Source: Albugo candida
Taxonomy: Eukaryota > Oomycota > Peronosporomycetes > Albuginales > Albuginaceae
Assembly (NCBI GenBank): GCA_905220665.1
Contig: CAJNAR010000048.1
Location: 1-62,362, forward strand
Direction: 5' to 3'
DNA length: 62,362 nucleotides
Positions 38,176 to 51,500 of this stretch are shown piece after piece. A program made the translations under genes and the position numbers. Numbering within the stretch: position 1 is the stretch's first letter; each line of letters opens with the position of its first letter. Below the pieces are notes generated by a model that had not been told where the DNA came from, searched no databases, and worked only from the letters and a program-made list of their open reading frames with translations.

Positions 38176-41100
38176 GAATCATCTTCTTGCATGCCATGCT
38201 AATGCGTGCCTTCTGTAGTGCAACAAGTTGCAAGCAGCGTAAGCTGCTGCTCTACTGGCTTCATGAATTGGAACTACAGTGCTCAAATACTCACATCTCT
38301 ACGAGTAGATATCAATCAGTATTATGATATCTTCACATCGTAAAGCTGCATCATTCAGAAGGTGAACTCAGAAAACAATTTGGTATGTTTGGAATATGAA
38401 AGATATCTACATAGTAAAATAAAAACGATGCATTTCTACTAGGCGATGAATTTGAACATAAATCCAATATTATTTCATCTCCAAACCATAACCTCGTCAG
38501 CAATGTGCTCCATGTCTCGCAAATCTCGCATAATTTGTAGGTAGTATGCACTGGGCAGATAAGATTTTTTGCACGTGCTCGCAAACTCGGTTTTTCAAAT
38601 CGACTAGCAGCATGTTTTCGGAAAGTACTTTTCTCTCCTTCGGATGTCTATAAAAATGTTGAGTCAGTTCGGCAGCGACTGAATTCCGCTGTTTTCATTG
38701 TCGCACGATGCACGAAAAACGATCTCGTGGCAGGTTAGTTCATAGGCGTATCAAGTCAAGCGAGGTAGATTCACCTAACGAAGTTGACAGAATCATCTTC
38801 TTGCATGCCATGCTAATGCGTGCCTTCTGTAGTGCAACAAGTTGCAAGCAGCGTAAACTGCTGCTCTACTGGCTTCATGAATTGGAACTACAGTGCTCAA
38901 CTTCTCTCACATCTCTACGAGTACATATCAATCAGTATTATGATATCTTCACATCGTAAAGCTGCATCATTCAGAAGGTGAACTCAGAAAACAATTTGAT
39001 ATGTTTGGAATATGAAAGATATCTACATAGTACAATAAAAATGATGCATTTCTTCTAGGCGATGATTTTGAACATAAATCCAATATTATTTCATCTCCAA
39101 ACCATAACCTCGTCAGCAATGTGCTCCATGTCTCGCAAATCTCGCACAATTTGTAGGTAGTATGCACTGAGCAGATAAGATTTTTTGCACGTGCTAGCAT
39201 ACACGGCTTTTCAAATCGACTAGCAGCATGTTTTCGGAAAGTACTTTTCTCTCCTCCGGATGTCTATAAAAATGTTGAGTCAGTTCGGCAGCGACTGAAT
39301 TCCGCTGTTTTCATTGTCGCACGATGCACGAAAAACGATCTCGTGGCAGGTTAGTTCATATGCGTATCAAGTCAAGCGAGGTCGATTGACCTCAAGAAGT
39401 TGACAGAATCATCTTCTTGCATGCCATGCTAATGCGTACCATCTCAAGTGCCACAAGTTGCAAGCAGCATAAGCTGCTGCTCTACTGGCTTCATGAATTG
39501 GAACTACAGTGCTCAAATACGCTCACATCTCTATGAGTACATATCATTCAGTATTATGATATCTTCACATCGTAAAGCTGCATCATTCAGAAGGTGAACT
39601 CAGAAAACAATTTGATATGTTTGGAATATGAAAGATATCTACATAGTACAATAAAAATGATGCATTTCTTCTAGGCGATGAATTTGAACATAAATACAGT
39701 ATTATTTCATCTCGAAACCATAACCTCGTCAGCAATGTGCTCCATGTCTCGCAAATCTCGCATAATTTGTAGGTAGTATGCACTGGGCAGATAAGATTTT
39801 TTGCACGTGCTCGCAAACTCGGTTTTTCAAATCGACTAGCAGCATGTTTTCGGAAAGTACTTTTCTCTCCTTCGGATGTCTATAAAAATGTTGAGTCAGT
39901 TCGGCAGCGACTGAATTCCGCTGTTTTCATTGTCGCACGATGCAGGAAAAAAGATCTCGTGGCAGGTAAGTTCATATGCGTATCAAGTCAAGCGAGGTCG
40001 ATTGACCTCAAGAAGTTGACAGAATCATCTTCTTGCATGCCATGCTAATGCGTGCCTTCTGTAGTGCAACATGTTGGAAGCAGCGTAAGCTGCTGCTCTA
40101 CTGGCTTCATGAATTGAAACTACAGTGCTCAAATACGCTCACATCTCTAGGAGTACATATCAATCAGTATTATGATATCTTCACATCGTAAAGCTGCATC
40201 ATTCAGAAGGTGAACTCAGAAAACAATTTGATATGTTTGGAATATGAAAGATATCTACATAGTACAATAAAAATGATGCATTTCTTCTAGGCGATGAATT
40301 TGAACATAAATCCAATATTATTTCATCTCGAAACCATAACCTCGTCAGCAATGTGCTCCATGTCTCGCAAATCTCGCATAATTTGTAGGTAGTATGCACT
40401 GAGCAGATAAGATTTTTTGCGCGCGCTCGCAAACACGGCTTTTCAAATCGTCTAGCAGCATGTTTTCGGAAAGTACTTTTCTCTCCTCCGGATGTCTAAA
40501 AAATGTTGAGTCAGTTCGGCAGCGACTGAATTCCGCTGTTTCCATTGTCGCACGATGCACGAAAAAAGATCTCGTGGCAGGTAAGTTGATATGCGTATCA
40601 AGTCAAGCGAGGTAGATTCACCTCACGAAGTTGACAGAATCATCTTCTTGCATGCCATGCTAATGCGTAACATCTCAAGTGCCACAAGTTGCAAGCAGCA
40701 TAAGCTGCTGCTCTACTGGCTTCATGAATTGGAACTACAGTGCTCAAATACGCTCACATCTCTAGGAGTACATATCAATCAGTATTATGATATTTTCACA
40801 TCGTAAAGCTGGATCATTCAGAAGGTGAACTCAGAAAACAATTTGATATGTTTGGAATATGAAAGATATCTACATAGTACAATAAAAATGATGCATTTCT
40901 TCTAGGCGATGAATTTGAACATAAATCCAATATTATTTCATCTCGAAACCATAACCTCGTCAGCAATGTGCTCCATGTCTCGCAAATCTCGCATAATTTG
41001 TAGGTAGTATGCACTGAGCAGATAAGATTTTTTGCACGTGCTCGCAAACTCGGTTTTTCAAATCGACTAGCAGCATGTTTTCGGAAAGTACTTTTCTCTC

Positions 41101-42045
41101 CTTCGGATGTCTATAAAAATGTTGAGTCAGTTCGGCAGCGACTGAATTCCGCTGTTTTCATTGTCGCACGATGCAGGAAAAAAAATCTCGTGGCAGGTAA
41201 GTTCATATGCGTATCAAGTCAAGCGAGGTCGATTGACCTCAAGAAGTTGACAGAATCATCTTCTTGCATGCCATGCTAATGCGTGCCTTCTGTAGTGCAA
41301 CATGTTGGAAGCAGCGTAAGCTGCTGCTCTACTGGCTTCATGAATTGAAACTACAGTGCTCAAATACGCTCACATCTCTAGGAGTACATATCAATCAGTA
41401 TTATGATATCTTCACATCGTAAAGCTGGATCATTCAGAAGGTGAACTCAGAAGACAATTTGATATGTTTGGAATATGAAAGATATCTACATAGTACAATA
41501 AAAATGATGCATTTCTTCTAGGCGATGAATTTGAACATAAATCCAATATTATTTCATCTCCAAACCATAACCTCGTCAGCAATGTCCTCCATGTCTCGCA
41601 AATCTCGCATAATTTGTAGGTAGTATGCACTGAGCAGATAAGATTTTTTGCACGTGCTCGCAAACACGGCTTTTCAAATCGACTAGCAGCATGTTTTCGG
41701 AAAGTACTTTTCTCTCCTCCGGATGTCTATAAAAATGTTGAGTCAGTTCGGCAGCGACTGAATTCCGCTGTTTTCATTGTCGCACGATGCACGAAAAAAG
41801 ATCTCGTGGCAGGTAAGTTGATATGCGTATCAAGTCAAGCGAGGTACATTCACCTCACGAAATTGACAGAATCATCTTCTTGCATGCAATGCTCATGCGT
41901 ACCATCTCAAGTGCAACAAGCTGTTGGAAGCAGCGTAAGCTGCTGCTCTACTGGCTTCATGAATTGAAACTACAGTGCTCAAATACGCTCACATCTCTAG
42001 GAGTACATATCAATCAGTATTATATGATACCTTCAAATTGAAAAT

Positions 42046-42321
42046 TTCATCATTCAGAAGGTGAACTCAGAAAACAGTTTGATATGTTTGGAATATGAAA
42101 GATATCTACATAGTACAATAAAAATGATGCATTTCTTCTAGGCTAATCATCTTCTTGCATGCCATGCTAATGCGTACCATCTCAAGTGCCACAAGTTGCA
42201 AGCAGCATAAGCTGCTGCTCTACTGGCTTCATGAATTGGAACTACAGTGCTCAAATACGCTCACATCTCTAGGAGTACATATCAATCAGTATTATGATAT
42301 CTTCACATCGTAAAGCTGCAT
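42046..42321 (+). repeat. Truncated and divergent unit, junction at about 42,143
   Basis: Before the junction the unit has a private variant: TATATGATACC, then CTTCAAATTG and AAAATTTC in place of CTTCACATCG and TAAAGCTGC. At about 42,143 the sequence jumps from CTTCTAGGC to TAATCATCTTC, deleting about 341 bp. Marker spacing is 275 bp. Confidence 0.85.
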
Positions 42322-42559
42322 CATTCAGAAGGTGAACTCAGAAAACAATTTGATATGTTTGGAATATGAAAGATATCTACATAGTACAATAAAAATGATG
42401 CATTTCTTCTAGGCGATGAATTTGAACATAAATACAGTATCATTTCATCTCGAAACCATAACCTCGTCAGCAATGTGCTCCATGTCTCGCAAATCTCGCA
42501 TAATTTGTAGGTAGTATGCACTGGGCAGATAAGATTTTTTGCACGTGCTCGCAAACTCG

Positions 42560-44340
42560 GTTTTTCAAATCGACTAGCAGCATATTTTCGGAAAGTACTT
42601 TTCTCTCCTTCGGATGTCTATAAAAATGTTGAGTCAGTTCGGCAGCGACTGAATTCCGCTGTTTTCATTGTCGCACGATGCACGAAAAACGATCTCGTGG
42701 CAGGTTAGTTCATATGCGTATCAAGTCAAGCGAGGTCGATTGACCTCAAGAAGTTGACAGAATCATCTTCTTGCATGCCATGCTAATGCGTGCCTTCTGT
42801 AGTGCAACATGTTGGAAGCAGCGTAAGCTGCTGCTCTACTGGCTTCATGAATTGAAACTACAGTGCTCAAATACGCTCACATCTCTAGGAGTACATATCA
42901 ATCAGTATTATGATATCTTCACATCGTAAAGCTGCATCATTCAGAAGGTGAACTCAGAAAACAATTTGATATGTTTGGAATATGAAAGATATCTACATAG
43001 TACAATAAAAATGATGCATTTCTACTAGGCGATGAATTTGAACATAAATACAGTATTATTTCATCTCGAAACCATAACCTCGTCAGCAATGTGCTCCATG
43101 TCTCGCAAATCTCGCATAATTTGTAGGTAGTATGCACTGAGCAGATAAGATTTTTTGCACGTGCTAGCAAACACGGCTTTTCAAATCGACTAGCAGCATG
43201 TTTTCGGAAAGTACTTTTCTCTCCTTCGGATGTCTATAAAAATGTTGAGTCAGTTCGGCAGCGACTGAATTCCGCTGTTTCATTGTCGCACGATGCACGA
43301 AAAAAGATCTCGTGGCAGGTAAGTTCATATGCGTATCAAGTCAAGCGAGGTAGATTCACCAGAAGGTGAACTCAGAAAACAATTTGATATGTTTGGAATA
43401 TGAAAGATATCTACATAGTACAATAAAAATGATGCATTTCTTCTAGGCGATGAATTTGAACATAAATACAGTATCATTTCATCTCGAAACCATAACCTCG
43501 TCAGCAATGTGCTCCATGTCTCGCAAATCTCGCATAATTTGTAGGTAGTATGCACTGGGCAGATAAGATTTTTTGCACGTGCTCGCAAACTCGGTTTTTC
43601 AAATCGACTAGCAGCATGTTTTCGGAAAGTACTTTTCTCTCCTTCGGATGTCTATAAAAATGTTGAGTCAGTTCGGCAGCGACTGAATTCCGCTGTTTTC
43701 ATTGTCGCACGATGCACGAAAAACGATCTCGTGGCAGGTTAGTTCATATGCGTATCAAGTCAAGCGAGGTCGATTGACCTCAAGAAGTTGACAGAATCAT
43801 CTTCTTGCATGCCATGCTAATGCGTGCCTTCTGTAGTGCAACATGTTGGAAGCAGCGTAAGCTGCTGCTCTACTGGCTTCATGAATTGAAACTACAGTGC
43901 TCAAATACGCTCACATCTCTAGGAGTACATATCAATCAGTATTATGATATCTTCACATCGTAAAGCTGCATCATTCAGAAGGTGAACTCAGAAAACAATT
44001 TGATATGTTTGGAATATGAAAGATATCTACATAGTACAATAAAAATGATGCATTTCTACTAGGCGATGAATTTGAACATAAATACAGTATTATTTCATCT
44101 CGAAACCATAACCTCGTCAGCAATGTGCTCCATGTCTCGCAAATCTCGCATTATTTGTAGGTAGTATGCACTGAGCAGATAAGATTTTTTGCACGTGCTA
44201 GCAAACACGGCTTTTCAAATCGACTAGCAGCATGTTTTCGGAAAGTACTTTTCTCTCCTTCGGATGTCTATAAAAATGTTGAGTCAGTTCGGCAGCGACT
44301 GAATTCCGCTGTTTCCATTGTCGCACGATGCACGAAAAAA
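42560..44340 (+). repeat. Tandem block of 1034 bp containing a truncated unit
   Basis: At about 43,361 the sequence jumps from TAGATTCACC to AGAAGGTGAAC, deleting about 198 bp. The surrounding stretch (CTGGGCAG, GTTAGTTCATATG, CATGTTGGAAGC, GTGCTAGCAAAC) is found twice, at 42,530-43,170 and 43,560-44,200, an offset of 1034 bp. That is one full unit plus the truncated one of about 418 bp. Confidence 0.75.
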
Positions 44341-45339
44341 GATCTCGTGGCAGGTAAGTTCATATGCGTATCAAGTCAAGCGAGGTAGTTTCACCTCACG
44401 AAGTTGACAGAATCATCTTCTTGCATGCCATGCTAATGCGTGCCCTCTGTAGTGCAACAAGCTGCAAGCAGCATAAACTGCTGCTCTACTGGCTTCATGA
44501 ATTGGAACCTCAGTGCTCAAATACTCTCACATCTCTACGAGTAGATATCAATCAGTATTATGATATCTTCACATCGTAAAGCTGCATCATTCAGAAGGTG
44601 AACTCAGAAAACAATTTGATATGTTTGGAATATGAAAGATATCTACATAGTACAATAAAAATGATGCATTTCTTCTAGGCGATGAATTTGAACATAAATA
44701 CAGTATTATTTCATCTCGAAACCATAACCTCGTCAGCAATGTGCTCCATGTCTCGCAAATCTCGCATGATTTGTAGGTAGTATGCACTGAGCAGATAAGA
44801 TTTTTTGCACGTGCTCGCAAACTCGGTTTTTCAAATCGACTAGCAGCATGTTTTCGGAAAGTACTTTTCTCTCCTTCGGATGTCTATAAAAATGTTGAGT
44901 CAGTTCGGCAGCGACTGAATTCCGCTGTTTTCATTGTCGCACGATGCACGAAAAAAGATCTCGTGACAGGTAAGTTGATATGCGTATCAAGTCAAGCGAG
45001 GTAGATTCACCTCACGAAGTTGACAGAATCATCTTCTTGCATGCCATGCTAATGCGTACCATCTCAAGTGCCACAAGTTGCAAGCAGCATAAGCTGCTGC
45101 TCTACTGGCTTCATGAATTGGAACTACAGTGCTCAAATACGCTCACATCTCTAGGAGTACATATCAATCAGTATTATGATATCTTCACATCGTAAAGCTG
45201 CATCATTCAGAAGGTGAACTCAGAAAACAATTTGATATGTTTGGAATATGAAAGATATCTACATAGTACAATAAAAATGATGCATTTCTTCTAGGCGATG
45301 AATTTGAACATAAATACAGTATTATTTCATCTCCAAACC

Positions 45340-45510
45340 ATAACCTCGTCAGCATGCGTACCATCTGCAAGTGCCACAAGTTGCAAGCAGCATAAGCNCT
45401 GCTGCTCTACTGGCTTCATGAATTGGAACTACAGTGCTCAAATACGCTCACATCTCTAGGAGTACATATCAATCAGTATTATGATATCTTCACATCGTAA
45501 AGCTGCATCA
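45340..45510 (+). repeat. Truncated unit with an ambiguous base
   Basis: At about 45,353 the sequence jumps from CTCGTCAGC to ATGCGTACC, removing about 311 bp. Just downstream are a private CATCTGCAAG insertion and the only ambiguous base of the window, N at 45,398, inside CATAAGC-N-CTGC. The combination suggests an assembly join or a polished gap and not necessarily a true deletion. Confidence 0.8.
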
Positions 45511-48500
45511 TTCAGAAGGTGAACTCAGAAAACAATTTGATATGTTTGGAATATGAAAGATATCTACATAGTACAATAAAAATGATGCATTTCTTCTAGG
45601 CGATGAATTTGAACATAAATACAGTATTATTTCATCTCCAAACCATAACCTCGTCAGCAATGTGCTCCATGTCTCGCAAATCTCGCATAATTTGTAGGTA
45701 GTATGCACTGAGCAGATAAGATTTTTTGCACGTGCTAGCAAACACGGCTTTTCAAATCGACTAGCAGCATGTTTTCGGAAAGTACTTTTCTCTCCTTCGG
45801 ATGTCTATAAAAATGTTGAGTCAGTTCGGCAGCGACTGAATTCCGCTGTTTTCATTGTCGCACGATGCACGAAAAAAGATCTCGTGGCAGGTAAGTTCAT
45901 ATGCGTATCAAGTCAAGCGAGGTAGATTCACCTCACGAAGTTGACAGAATCATCTTCTTGCATGCCATGCTAATGCGTGCCTTCTGTAGTGCAACAAGTT
46001 GCAAGCAGCGTAAGCTGCTGCTCTACTGGCTTCATGAATTGGAACTACAGTGCTCAAATACGCTCACATCTCTACGAGTAGATATCAATCAGTATTATGA
46101 TATCTTCACATCGTAAAGCTGCATCATTCAGAAGGTGAACTCAGAAAACAATTTGATATGTTTGGAATATGAAAGATATCTACATAGTACAATAAAAACG
46201 CATTTCTACTAGGCGATGAATTTGAACATAAATCCAATATCATTTCATCTCGGAACCATAATCTCGTCAGCAATGTGCTCCATGTCTCGCAAATCTCGCA
46301 TAATTTGTAGGTAGTATGCACTGAGCAGATAAGATTTTTTGCACGTGCTAGCAAACACGGCTTTTCAAATCGACTAGCAGCATGTTTTCGGAAAGTACTT
46401 TTCTCTCCTTCGGATGTCTATAAAAATGTTGAGTCAGTTCGGCAGCGACTGAATTCCGCTGTTTTCATTGTCGCACGATGCACGAAAAAAGATCTCGTGG
46501 CAGGTAAGTTGATATGCGTATCAAGTCAAGCGAGGTAGATTCACCTCACGAAGTTGACAGAATCATCTTCTTGCATGCCATGCTAATGCGTACCATCTCA
46601 AGTGCCACAAGTTGCAAGCAGCATAAGCTGCTGCTCTACTGGCTTCATGAATTGGAACTACAGTGCTCAAATACGCTCACATCTCTAGGAGTACATATCA
46701 ATCAGTATTATGATATCTTCACATCGTAAAGCTGCATCATTCAGAAGGTGAACTCAGAAAACAATTTGATATGTTTGGAATATGAAAGATATCTACATAG
46801 TACAATAAAAATGATGCATTTCTTCTAGGCGATGAATTTGAACATAAATACAGTATTATTTCATCTCGAAACCATAACCTCGTCAGCAATGTGCTCCATG
46901 TCTCGCAAATCTCGCATAATTTGTAGGTAGTATGCACTGAGCAGATAAGATTTTTTGCACGTGCTAGCAAACACGGCTTTTCAAATCGACTAGCAGCATG
47001 TTTTCGGAAAGTACTTTTCTCTCCTTCGGATGTCTATAAAAATGTTGAGTCAGTTCGGCAGCGACTGAATTCCGCTGTTTTCATTGTCGCACGATGCAGG
47101 AAAAAAGATCTCGTGGCAGGTAAGTTCATATGCGTATCAAGTCAAGCGAGGTCGATTGACCTCAAGAAGTTGACAGAATCATCTTCTTGCATGCCATGCT
47201 AATGCGTGCCTTCTGTAGTGCAACATGTTGGAAGCAGCGTAAGCTGCTGCTCTACTGGCTTCATGAATTGAAACTACAGTGCTCAAATACGCTCACATCT
47301 CTAGGAGTACATATCAATCAGTATTATGATATCTTCACATCGTAAAGCTGCATCATTCAGAAGGTGAACTCAGAAAACAATTTGATATGTTTGGAATATG
47401 AAAGATATCTACATAGTACAATAAAAATGATGCATTTCTTCTAGGCGATGAATTTGAACATAAATACAGTATTATTTCATCTCGAAACCATAACCTCGTC
47501 AGCAATGTGCTCCATGTCTCGCAAATCTCGCATAATTTGTAGGTAGTATGCACTGAGCAGATAAGATTTTTTGCACGTGCTAGCAAACACGGCTTTTCAA
47601 ATCGACTAGCAGCATGTTTTCGGAAAGTACTTTTCTCTCCTTCGGATGTCTATAAAAATGTTGAGTCAGTTCGGCAGCGACTGAATTCCGCTGTTTTCAT
47701 TGTCGCACGATGCACGAAAAAAGATCTCGTGGCAGGTAAGTTCATATGCGTATCAAGTCAAGCGAGGTAGATTCACCTCACGAAGTTGACAGAATCATCT
47801 TCTTGCATGCCATGCTAATGCGTACCATCTCAAGTGCCACAAGTTGCAAGCAGCATAAGCTGCTGCTCTACTGGCTTCATGAATTGGAACTACAGTGCTC
47901 AAATACGCTCACATCTCTAGGAGTACATATCAATCAGTATTATGATATCTTCACATCGTAAAGCTGCATCATTCAGAAGGTGAACTCAGAAAACAATTTG
48001 ATATGTTTGGAATATGAAAGATATCTACATAGTACAATAAAAATGATGCATTTCTTCTAGGCGATGAATTTGAACATAAATACAGTATTATTTCATCTCG
48101 AAACCATAACCTCGTCAGCAATGTGCTCCATGTCTCGCAAATCTCGCATAATTTGTAGGTAGTATGCACTGAGCAGATAAGATTTTTTGCACGTGCTCGC
48201 AAACTCGGTTTTTCAAATCGACTAGCAGCATGTTTTCGGAAAGTACTTTTCTCTCCTTCGGATGTCTATAAAAATGTTGAGTCAGTTCGGCAGCGACTGA
48301 ATTCCGCTGTTTTCATTGTCGCACGATGCACGAAAAACGATCTCGTGGCAGGTTAGTTCATAGGCGTATCAAGTCAAGCGAGGTAGATTCACCTCACGAA
48401 GTTGACAGAATCATCTTCTTGCATGCCATGCTAATGCGTACCATCTCAAGTGCCACAAGTTGCAAGCAGCATAAGCTGCTGCTCTACTGGCTTCATGAAT

Positions 48501-51500
48501 TGGAACTACAGTGCTCAAATACGCTCACATCTCTAGGAGTACATATCAATCAGTATTATGATATCTTCACATCGTAAAGCTGCATCATTCAGAAGGTGAA
48601 CTCAGAAAACAATTTGATATGTTTGGAATATGAAAGATATCTACATAGTACAATAAAAATGATGCATTTCTTCTAGGCGATGAATTTGAACATAAATACA
48701 GTATTATTTCATCTCGAAACCATAACCTCGTCAGCAATGTGCTCCATGTCTCGCAAATCTCGCATAATTTGTAGGTAGTATGCACTGAGCAGATAAGATT
48801 TTTTGCACGTGCTAGCAAACACGGCTTTTCAAATCGACTAGCAGCATGTTTTCGGAAAGTACTTTTCTCTCCTTCGGATGTCTATAAAAATGTTGAGTCA
48901 GTTCGGCAGCGACTGAATTCCGCTGTTTTCATTGTCGCACGATGCACGAAAAAAGATCTCGTGGCAGGTAAGTTCATATGCGTATCAAGTCAAGCGAGGT
49001 AGTTTCACCTCACGAAGTTGACAGAATCATCTTCTTGCATGCCATGCTAATGCGTGCCTTCTGTAGTGCAACAAGTTGCAAGCAGCGTAAGCTGCTGCTC
49101 TACTGGCTTCATGAATTGGAACTACAGTGCTCAAATACGCTCACATCTCTACGAGTAGATATCAATCAGTATTATGATATCTTCACATCGTAAAGCTGCA
49201 TCATTCAGAAGGTGAACTCAGAAAACAATTTGATATGTTTGGAATATGAAAGATATCTACATAGTACAATAAAAACGATGCATTTCTACTAGGCGATGAA
49301 TTTGAACATAAATCCAATATCATTTCATCTCGGAACCATAATCTCGTCAGCAATGTGCTCCATGTCTCGCAAATCTCGCATAATTTGTAGGTAGTATGCA
49401 CTGAGCAGATAAGATTTTTTGCACGTGCTAGCAAACACGGCTTTTCAAATCGACTAGCAGCATGTTTTCGGAAAGTACTTTTCTCTCCTTCGGATGTCTA
49501 TAAAAATGTTGAGTCAGTTCGGCAGCGACTGAATTCCGCTGTTTTCATTGTCGCACGATGCACGAAAAAAGATCTCGTGGCAGGTAAGTTCATATGCGTA
49601 TCAAGTCAAGCGAGGTAGTTTCACCTCACGAAGTTGACAGAATCATCTTCTTGCATGCCATGCTAATGCGTGCCTTCTGTAGTGCAACAAGTTGCAAGCA
49701 GCGTAAGCTGCTGCTCTACTGGCTTCATGAATTGGAACTACAGTGCTCAAATACGCTCACATCTCTACGAGTAGATATCAATCAGTATTATGATATCTTC
49801 ACATCGTAAAGCTGCATCATTCAGAAGGTGAACTCAGAAAACAATTTGATATGTTTGGAATATGAAAGATATCTACATAGTACAATAAAAATGATGCATT
49901 TCTTCTAGGCGATGAATTTGAACATAAATACAGTATTATTTCATCTCGAAACCATAACCTCGTCAGCAATGTGCTCCATGTCTCGCAAATCTCGCATAAT
50001 TTGTAGGTAGTATGCACTGAGCAGATAAGATTTTTTGCACGTGCTAGCAAACACGGCTTTTCAAATCGACTAGCAGCATGTTTTCGGAAAGTACTTTTCT
50101 CTCCTTCGGATGTCTATAAAAATGTTGAGTCAGTTCGGCAGCGACTGAATTCCGCTGTTTTCATTGTCGCACGATGCACGAAAAAAGATCTCGTGGCAGG
50201 TAAGTTCATATGCGTATCAAGTCAAGCGAGGTAGTTTCACCTCACGAAGTTGACAGAATCATCTTCTTGCATGCCATGCTAATGCGTGCCTTCTGTAGTG
50301 CAACAAGTTGAAGCAGCGTAAGCTGCTGCTCTACTGGCTTCATGAATTGGAACTACAGTGCTCAAATACCCTCACATCTCTACGAGTAGATATCAATCAG
50401 TATTATGATATCTTCACATCGTAAAGCTGCATCATTCAGAAGGTGAACTCAGAAAACAATTTGATATGTTTGGAATATGAAAGATATCTACATAGTACAA
50501 TAAAAACGATGCATTTCTACTAGGCGATGAATTTGAACATAAATCCAATATCATTTCATCTCGGAACCATAATCTCGTAAAAAATGTGCTCCAAGTCTCG
50601 CAAATCTCGCATAATTTGTAGGTAGTATGCACTGAGCAGATAAGATTTTTTGCACGTGCTCGCAAACTCGGTTTTTCAAATCGACTAGCAGCATGTTTTC
50701 GGAAAGTACTTTTCTCTCCTTCGGATGTCTATAAAAATGTTGAGTCAGTTCGGCAGCGACTGAATTCCGCTGTTTTCATTGTCGCACGATGCAGGAAAAA
50801 AGATCTCGTGGCAGGTAAGTTCATATGCGTATCAAGTCAAGCGAGGTCGATTGACCTCAAGAAGTTGACAGAATCATCTTCTTGCATGCCATGCTAATGC
50901 GTGCCTTCTGTAGTGCAACAAGTTGAAAGCAGCGTAAGCTGCTGCTCTACTGGCTTCATGAATTGAAACTACAGTGCTCAAATACGCTCACATCTCTAGG
51001 AGTACATATCAATCAGTATTATGATATCTTCACATCGTAAAGCTGCATCATTCAGAAGGTGAACTCAGAAAACAATTTGATATGTTTGGAATATGAAAGA
51101 TATCTACATAGTACAATAAAAATGATGCATTTCTTCCAGGCGATGAATTTGAACATAAATACAGTATTATTTCATCTCGAAACCATAACCTCGTCAGCAA
51201 TGTGCTCCATGTCTCGCAAATCTCGCATTATTTGTAGGTAGTATGCACTGAGCAGATAAGATTTTTTGCACGTGCTAGCAAACACGGCTTTTCAAATCGA
51301 CTAGCAGCATGTTTTCGGAAAGTACTTTTCTCTCCTTCGGATGTCTATAAAAATGTTGAGTCAGTTCGGCAGCGACTGAATTCCGCTGTTTTCATTGTCG
51401 CACGATGCACGAAAAAAGATCTCGTGGCAGGTAAGTTCATATGCGTATCAAGTCAAGCGAGGTAGTTTCACCTCACGAAGTTGACAGAATCATCTTCTTG

